Source: Puniceicoccales bacterium | GTDB lineage: Bacteria; Verrucomicrobiota; Verrucomicrobiia; Opitutales; LL51 | DNA: 10,048 nt | Reading direction: 5' to 3' | Assembly (NCBI GenBank): GCA_031266235.1 | Contig: JAISBJ010000071.1 | Coordinates: forward strand, 1-10,048 | Part shown: positions 7,131 through 10,048 of the stretch, in pieces | How positions within the stretch are numbered: position 1 is the stretch's first letter | Layout of the letters: every line of letters starts with the position of its first letter | Program-made: the position numbers and the translations under genes | The notes under the pieces: generated by a model | The model's input: the letters and a program-made list of their open reading frames with translations, nothing else | What the model was told of the DNA's origin: nothing | Databases searched by the model: none

Positions 7131-7169
7131 AAAAAATGGTGAGATTTCGCTGTCCGACAATATCCCACC
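7131..7169 (-). terminator. Rho-independent terminator of the 392-residue protein gene
   Basis: On the minus strand GGTGGGAT (7169-7162) pairs with ATCTCACC (7145-7138) as an 8-bp stem with one G-U wobble. It is followed directly by ATTTTTTG. The structure starts 30 bases after the stop codon at 7199. The loop is 16 bases long, with a possible small inner stem. Confidence 0.55.
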
Positions 7170-7198
7170 GTCTAGTCCTTTTCTCCATAAACAGTGCA

Positions 7199-8377
7199 CT
7201 ACCGAATATTTTGAGTAATTTTCGTCAAAGTAGCTGCTATAGTAGCGACAATTCCTGGACTCGTAGCTGTTACCGCCGAAAATCCGGAGCTGGGGGTGAT
7301 ACTCTGACCAGCGAAAGATAGCTTTGGTGGCTCTAGAAGTAATCTCAACCTTTCTTCTTTAGTTAAAGATGGCGCCATTGGCTCTAGATGCAATGAAGTT
7401 GTTCCATCCAATGAGGTTTCTCCATGCAATCTTCCCTGCGAACTTCTTTCTCTCTTAAAAGCTTTTTTTCTTTCTCTCCATTCTTTCCATTGAGCTTTCC
7501 TCGCCAGCGCTTCCTCTTCCCATTGATCTCTCCATTCTTCCCATTCGGCTTTCCCCGCCAGCGCTTTCTTTACCAAAGCTTCCATTTCTTCCCATGGATC
7601 TTCCATTGCCAGCGCTTCCTCTTCCCATTGGGCTTCCCTCGCCTCCAAAGCTTCCCTCGCCAGCCTTTCCTCTGCCAAAGCTTTTCTTGCCAGCGCTTCC
7701 TCTTTCCATTGAGCTTCCCTCGCCAGCCTTTCCTCTACCAAAGCTTTCCTTTCCTTCAAAGCTTCTATTTCTTTCCATTGGGCTTTCCTCGCCTCCAAAT
7801 CTTCCATCTCTACCAATTGGGCTTCCATCTCTGCTAATTGGGCTTCCCTTGCCTCCAAAGCTTCCTTCTCTGCCAATTGAGCTTGCCTTACCTCCTCTTT
7901 CCTCTTAGCTTTCCTTTCTGCCGCGCACTGCGCCACCCTTTCTGCCTCCTCGATCGTTTCCGCTGTCCACCGAGATTTACCATCTTCCCCTCGTAGCCCT
8001 CTCTTTAACGCTAAAATTGACCTTACTCTAGGTGGTAAATCGTCAGCTTCAAAGAATTCTGTTCCCTTTTCAAGCTCCAATTTTGCCCAATTCTGATCAG
8101 CTTCTATGCGCTTAGCTCTCATTTCTGTCGCACGCTGCATTTTTGTTCTTGCTTCCTCGATATCTTCCGCTGTCCACCGATATCTACCATCTTGCCCTTT
8201 TACTGGCCCTCTTATCCCTCCTTCTCGACTTAAAAATACCCTTAATCCAATTGGTAACTCTTCGGCCGTAAATAATTTAGGTTCTTCAGCCTCACTGGCG
8301 AAAGTATTGAGACAAGACACCGAAATAACCAGGGCCGATAATAGGCCTCCTTTCCACTTTAATGCTACTGTTTTCAT
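7199..8377 (-). CDS. Exported coiled-coil repeat protein, 392 residues, unknown function
   Basis: The start is the ATG at 8377, because it begins a clear signal peptide: MKTVALKWK, hydrophobic GGLLSALVISVSCL, probable cleavage at NTFA/SE. The same signal is used by the gene at 8483-9055. Residues 36-91 and 109-160 are a degenerate duplicate: LFTAEELPIGLR versus FFEADDLPPRVR, each continuing to GxDGRYRWTAEDIEEA versus GEDGKSRWTAETIEEA. Residues about 163-313 are built from variants of EALARKAQWKE and LAEERLAREA. They are charged and Ala-rich, likely a long helix or coiled coil. The C-terminal 80 residues differ: a Ser/Thr/Leu stretch with LTKEERLRLLLEPPKLSF and a hydrophobic-neutral end. No known domain is recognised. 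A periplasmic or surface fibrous role is inference. A terminator follows at 7131-7169. Confidence 0.8.
   Translation of the reverse strand: MKTVALKWKGGLLSALVISVSCLNTFASEAEEPKLFTAEELPIGLRVFLSREGGIRGPVKGQDGRYRWTAEDIEEARTKMQRATEMRAKRIEADQNWAKLELEKGTEFFEADDLPPRVRSILALKRGLRGEDGKSRWTAETIEEAERVAQCAAERKAKRKEEVRQAQLAEKEALEAREAQLAEMEAQLVEMEDLEARKAQWKEIEALKERKALVEERLAREAQWKEEALARKALAEERLAREALEAREAQWEEEALAMEDPWEEMEALVKKALAGKAEWEEWRDQWEEEALARKAQWKEWRERKKAFKRERSSQGRLHGETSLDGTTSLHLEPMAPSLTKEERLRLLLEPPKLSFAGQSITPSSGFSAVTATSPGIVATIAATLTKITQNIR
7440..7898 (-). repeat. Degenerate in-frame coding repeat (EALARKAQWKE-type)
   Basis: The plus strand shows recurring blocks such as CTCGCCAGCGCTTCCTCTTC and CCCATTGGGCTTCC in varying order. 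On the coding strand these give EEALARKAQWKE, LAREALEAREAQ and related units. Units are short and shuffled rather than a clean tandem array. That fits repeated slippage or recombination within a helical segment, with purifying selection for Ala/Glu/Arg/Trp spacing. Confidence 0.75.
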
Positions 8378-8415
8378 GATGGTTTTTAGTATAATGTAAA
8401 ATGGAAAATTGCAAA
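8290..8415 (-). repeat. Upstream-plus-signal-peptide cassette, copy 1
   Basis: This segment aligns with 8968-9095 along its whole length. There is no indel from the ATG to the end of the signal-peptide coding part, and one 2-base length difference upstream. A 28-base run covering codons for GGLLSALVIS is identical in both. The match extends upstream of the start through AAAACCATC and into a TTTGCAATTT box, so the shared unit includes the likely promoter and 5' leader. Similarity stops soon after the signal-peptide cleavage site. Confidence 0.85.
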
Positions 8416-8424
8416 CTTTTTTAA

Positions 8425-8456
8425 CAAAAAACGGCAAAACTATAAAAATTTTACCG
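8425..8456 (-). terminator. Rho-independent terminator of the 190-residue protein gene (29-bp repeat, copy 2)
   Basis: On the minus strand CGGTAAAA (8456-8449) pairs with TTTTGCCG (8439-8432), including one U-G wobble, across a 9-base loop. It is followed by TTTTTTGTT. It lies 27 bases after the stop at 8483 and before the promoter region of the next minus-strand gene. The 29 bases at 8428-8456 are repeated exactly at 7057-7085, downstream of the neighbouring gene. Confidence 0.6.
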
Positions 8457-8482
8457 CTCATTTTCGTGTAATTTATTTTTTT

Positions 8483-9055
8483 TTACCAGCTGCCCGATGA
8501 AGACGAATCTTCCGCGTCTTCTGAAGCATCGTCACCGACCTGCACAGCTGTGCGTTTAAAGGAATGCTGCGGTGGAACATTTAGTGGAGTACTCCCCTCT
8601 CCTCCAGCTTTATTCATGGTCCAACCACCTCTCCCAATAGTTCTAACGAAGGGATTTCTCGGCTGCAAAGGACGTTCTTTTTGCCAAAGCCTGTCACCTT
8701 CGTCCATTCTTTCTAATATAGCCCTTTCTCTTGCCACTCGCTGTTTATTTTCTTCATCCCCATTTTCTCCTCGCCAAATATGCCCATCTCCCATATTAAT
8801 CATTATTTGCTTAGGCTTAGAACTCTTCCCTGGCAACGACCTCTTTCCTGACGGCGGCGGAATATAATGAAGTTCTCTATCGGGTAATTTCGGTTTCCAT
8901 TCCTTCGTGGTTTGTCCCCACTTGGTCTCTATTTCATTTCTTTTCTCTCCATATACTGAACTTTCATCCTCGCTGGCAAAAGTATTGAGACAAAATGCCG
9001 AAATAACCAGGGCCGATAATAGGCCCCCCTTCCTTTTTAATGTTATCATTTTCAT
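8483..9055 (-). CDS. Exported protein of unknown function, 190 residues
   Basis: The ATG at 9055 starts a signal peptide (MKMITLKRK, GGLLSALVISAFCL, cleavage near NTFA/SE) nearly identical to that of the neighbouring 392-residue protein. There is no SD; AAAACCATC precedes the ATG in both genes. The mature part is hydrophilic, with many Lys, Arg, Glu, Pro and Trp (ETKWGQTTKEWKPKLPDREL; RPLQPRNPFVRTIGRGGW). A central charged segment (KQRVARERAILERM) could be helical. The tail is acidic and Ser-rich (DDASEDAEDSSSSGSW). I recognise no domain. The two genes share only the exported leader, so they look like products of cassette duplication with unrelated or fully diverged mature parts. A terminator follows at 8425-8456. 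Confidence 0.75.
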   Translation of the reverse strand: MKMITLKRKGGLLSALVISAFCLNTFASEDESSVYGEKRNEIETKWGQTTKEWKPKLPDRELHYIPPPSGKRSLPGKSSKPKQIMINMGDGHIWRGENGDEENKQRVARERAILERMDEGDRLWQKERPLQPRNPFVRTIGRGGWTMNKAGGEGSTPLNVPPQHSFKRTAVQVGDDASEDAEDSSSSGSW

Positions 9056-9095
9056 GATGGTTTTGTAATGTAATATTAAAATGGGAAATTGCAAA
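8968..9095 (-). repeat. Upstream-plus-signal-peptide cassette, copy 2
   Basis: This is the counterpart of 8290-8415. The coding part keeps the same length. Most differences fall in the first codons (TVALKW versus MITLKR) and near the cleavage site. The upstream TTTGCAATTTCCCATTTTA box is conserved apart from one base. A promoter is likely inside it, but I cannot place -35 and -10 boxes with confidence. Confidence 0.85.
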
Positions 9096-9183
9096 TATTT
9101 TTTTTAAAATTATGAAACTTTTTTCAAAAAAAACAAATTTTACGTAAAAGAATAGAGAAAATATTTTTTACTCATTATACCAT

Positions 9184-10048
9184 TCAGAGTTCATCTCCAT
9201 CCCACTCGATTTCTTCTCCCTCTATCGCCCTTTCTACGGCCGCTTGGAATGCCGCGTTTACCGCAAAAAAATTGCCACCATTCCCCTGCTCATGCCCGTT
9301 CTCTCGGAGCCAATTTTCCACTCCGGTTCGCACAGCCACCGGATCATAACCCGCATGCAACGCTTCGAATCCCCATCGATAAATGCCGGCGATGGCCGCT
9401 AACACACCGTAACTACGCCGCCCATCTTCTAATAATCGTTCGTTGTTATAGAAAAAATTAAAGGCCATTTCGGCTTCTTGCAATCGCTTTACGCACTCAT
9501 CCAAGGTGCAACTTAGCCATATTTCCACGCTTCTTTTTTGTATTTCCGCGGCTGGAAGGAGTGTTTCCAGCGAAGGACGATTGGTAAAATTCCATGGGTC
9601 GCCGGGGTTTAAATTGCCCATTGCCCGCTGAAAAAGCATAGCATAGGGATGTCCTTTTCTTATATCCGATATTTGCATTCTTGCTTTGCAATCGTCGCTC
9701 AATCGTCGCTGTGATTCACTAATATTTTCTTTGGAGATACGTTTAGATTTTTTGGATTTTGAGGAAGATGCGAGGCAACCTGGGCTAAATGTTACCTGTT
9801 TTTTACGTTTAATCGGAATTTTCGCTTCGACTTTTTCGGCCGAATCTGCTACTTCGGCCGGATCTACTACTTCGGCCGGATCTACTACTTCGGCCGGATC
9901 TACTACTTCGGCCGGATCTACTACTGCTGATGCGCAACCCGGATCAAATGTTTCAGGTTCGGCCGGAACTTCCGCTTCGACTTTTTCGACCGAATCCTTT
10001 ACTGCTGATGCGCAACCCGGATCAAATGTTTCAGGTTCGGCCGGAACT
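9184..10048 (-). CDS. Repeat protein of unknown function (5' part outside the window)
   Basis: The frame is open from the right edge to a TGA at 9184-9186 and gives 287 residues of a longer protein. The visible N-terminal third is repetitive: PETFDPGCASAV units and a VDPAEV array. Next is a basic segment (IPIKRKKQVTFSPGCLASS, then SKSKKSKR). The last 170 or so residues are a non-repetitive, globular-looking domain with predicted helices (SLETLLPAAEIQKRSVEIWL; ECVKRLQEAEMAFNFFYNNE; AVNAAFQAAVERAIEGEE), ending EIEWDGDEL. A TTG at 9702 could be mistaken for the start, but the frame and its composition continue upstream without a stop. No family is recognised. The downstream 90 bases are AT-rich and hold no clear terminator. 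Confidence 0.75.
   Translation of the reverse strand, partial: VPAEPETFDPGCASAVKDSVEKVEAEVPAEPETFDPGCASAVVDPAEVVDPAEVVDPAEVVDPAEVADSAEKVEAKIPIKRKKQVTFSPGCLASSSKSKKSKRISKENISESQRRLSDDCKARMQISDIRKGHPYAMLFQRAMGNLNPGDPWNFTNRPSLETLLPAAEIQKRSVEIWLSCTLDECVKRLQEAEMAFNFFYNNERLLEDGRRSYGVLAAIAGIYRWGFEALHAGYDPVAVRTGVENWLRENGHEQGNGGNFFAVNAAFQAAVERAIEGEEIEWDGDEL
9850..9921 (-). repeat. 18-bp tandem repeat, four copies
   Basis: The unit TACTTCGGCCGGATCTAC is repeated exactly four times and encodes a VDPAEV hexapeptide array on the minus strand. The unit is a multiple of three, so copy-number change keeps the frame. Perfect identity between copies suggests recent expansion by slippage. Confidence 0.92.
9925..10048 (-). 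repeat. 78-bp tandem repeat, running off the window
   Basis: Bases 9925-9970 recur exactly at 10003-10048, a 78-base (26-codon) period, and the second copy is cut by the window edge. The unit encodes PETFDPGCASAV, then KDSVEKVEAEVPAE. A diverged relative (VTFSPGCLAS, and SAEKVEAKIP) lies at about 9770-9845, so at least three related units flank the 18-bp array. Confidence 0.88.

Noticed and set aside
7424..7908. Two Phe/Leu/Pro/Ser-rich open frames on the plus strand opposite the coiled-coil segment
   Set aside because: They are shadows of the EALARKAQWKE repeats on the minus strand. They lack a start context, and the minus frame carries a signal peptide and terminator.
8378..8461. Longer N-terminus of the 392-residue protein (start at 8461)
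   Set aside because: It would translate through the terminator and the conserved upstream box shared with the neighbouring gene. The ATG at 8377 begins a canonical signal peptide.
9850..10048. CRISPR-like array
   Set aside because: Repeats are adjacent with no unique spacers, are coding and in frame, and no cas genes are seen.

Overview
The window reads as chromosomal DNA from a Gram-negative bacterium. Four conserved housekeeping genes lie on the plus strand: a 5'-truncated phosphoglucomutase/phosphomannomutase, pyrH (UMP kinase), frr (ribosome recycling factor) and tadA (tRNA adenosine deaminase). Between and beside them lie lineage-specific genes rich in signal peptides, repeats and low-complexity segments. 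The conserved genes are GC-rich at third codon positions. The accessory genes on the minus strand are visibly more AT-rich. Most starts have weak or no Shine-Dalgarno (SD) sequences. Taxonomy cannot be fixed from this. A host-associated member of the PVC group (for example Verrucomicrobiota/Opitutales) is a weak guess from overall style only.

Layout: (1) Positions 2-1702, the phosphohexomutase, open at the left edge. (2) Positions 1837-3110, two minus-strand genes for small exported proteins with overlapping ends; the downstream one appears frameshifted near 2150-2184. They converge on the phosphohexomutase. (3) Positions 3310-6164, a plus-strand run of a 508-residue repeat protein, pyrH and frr with gaps of 4 and 1 bases, probably one transcript from a promoter near 3271. 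(4) Positions 6165-6485, a gene-poor stretch with a strong SD in front of a 56-codon ORF, which runs into a GC-rich chain of five hairpins with 3-nt loops. (5) tadA, ending at 6983. (6) Positions 7057-9055, two minus-strand genes (392 and 190 residues) that share an almost identical upstream region and signal-peptide segment but have unrelated mature parts. Each is followed by a terminator-like hairpin, and a 29-bp terminator-like sequence occurs exactly downstream of both. (7) Position 9184 to the right edge, the C-terminal part of another minus-strand repeat protein, with 18-bp and 78-bp tandem repeats in its open 5' part.

How the genes fit together: PyrH (UMP to UDP), RRF (ribosome recycling) and TadA (inosine-34 in tRNA) are core nucleotide and translation functions, and the mutase interconverts hexose 1- and 6-phosphates. 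The exported proteins have no recognisable enzyme domain. Their reused export signal, internal repeats and coiled-coil composition suggest a fast-evolving surface or secreted repertoire. That is inference. No tRNA, rRNA, CRISPR array, transposase or riboswitch was seen.
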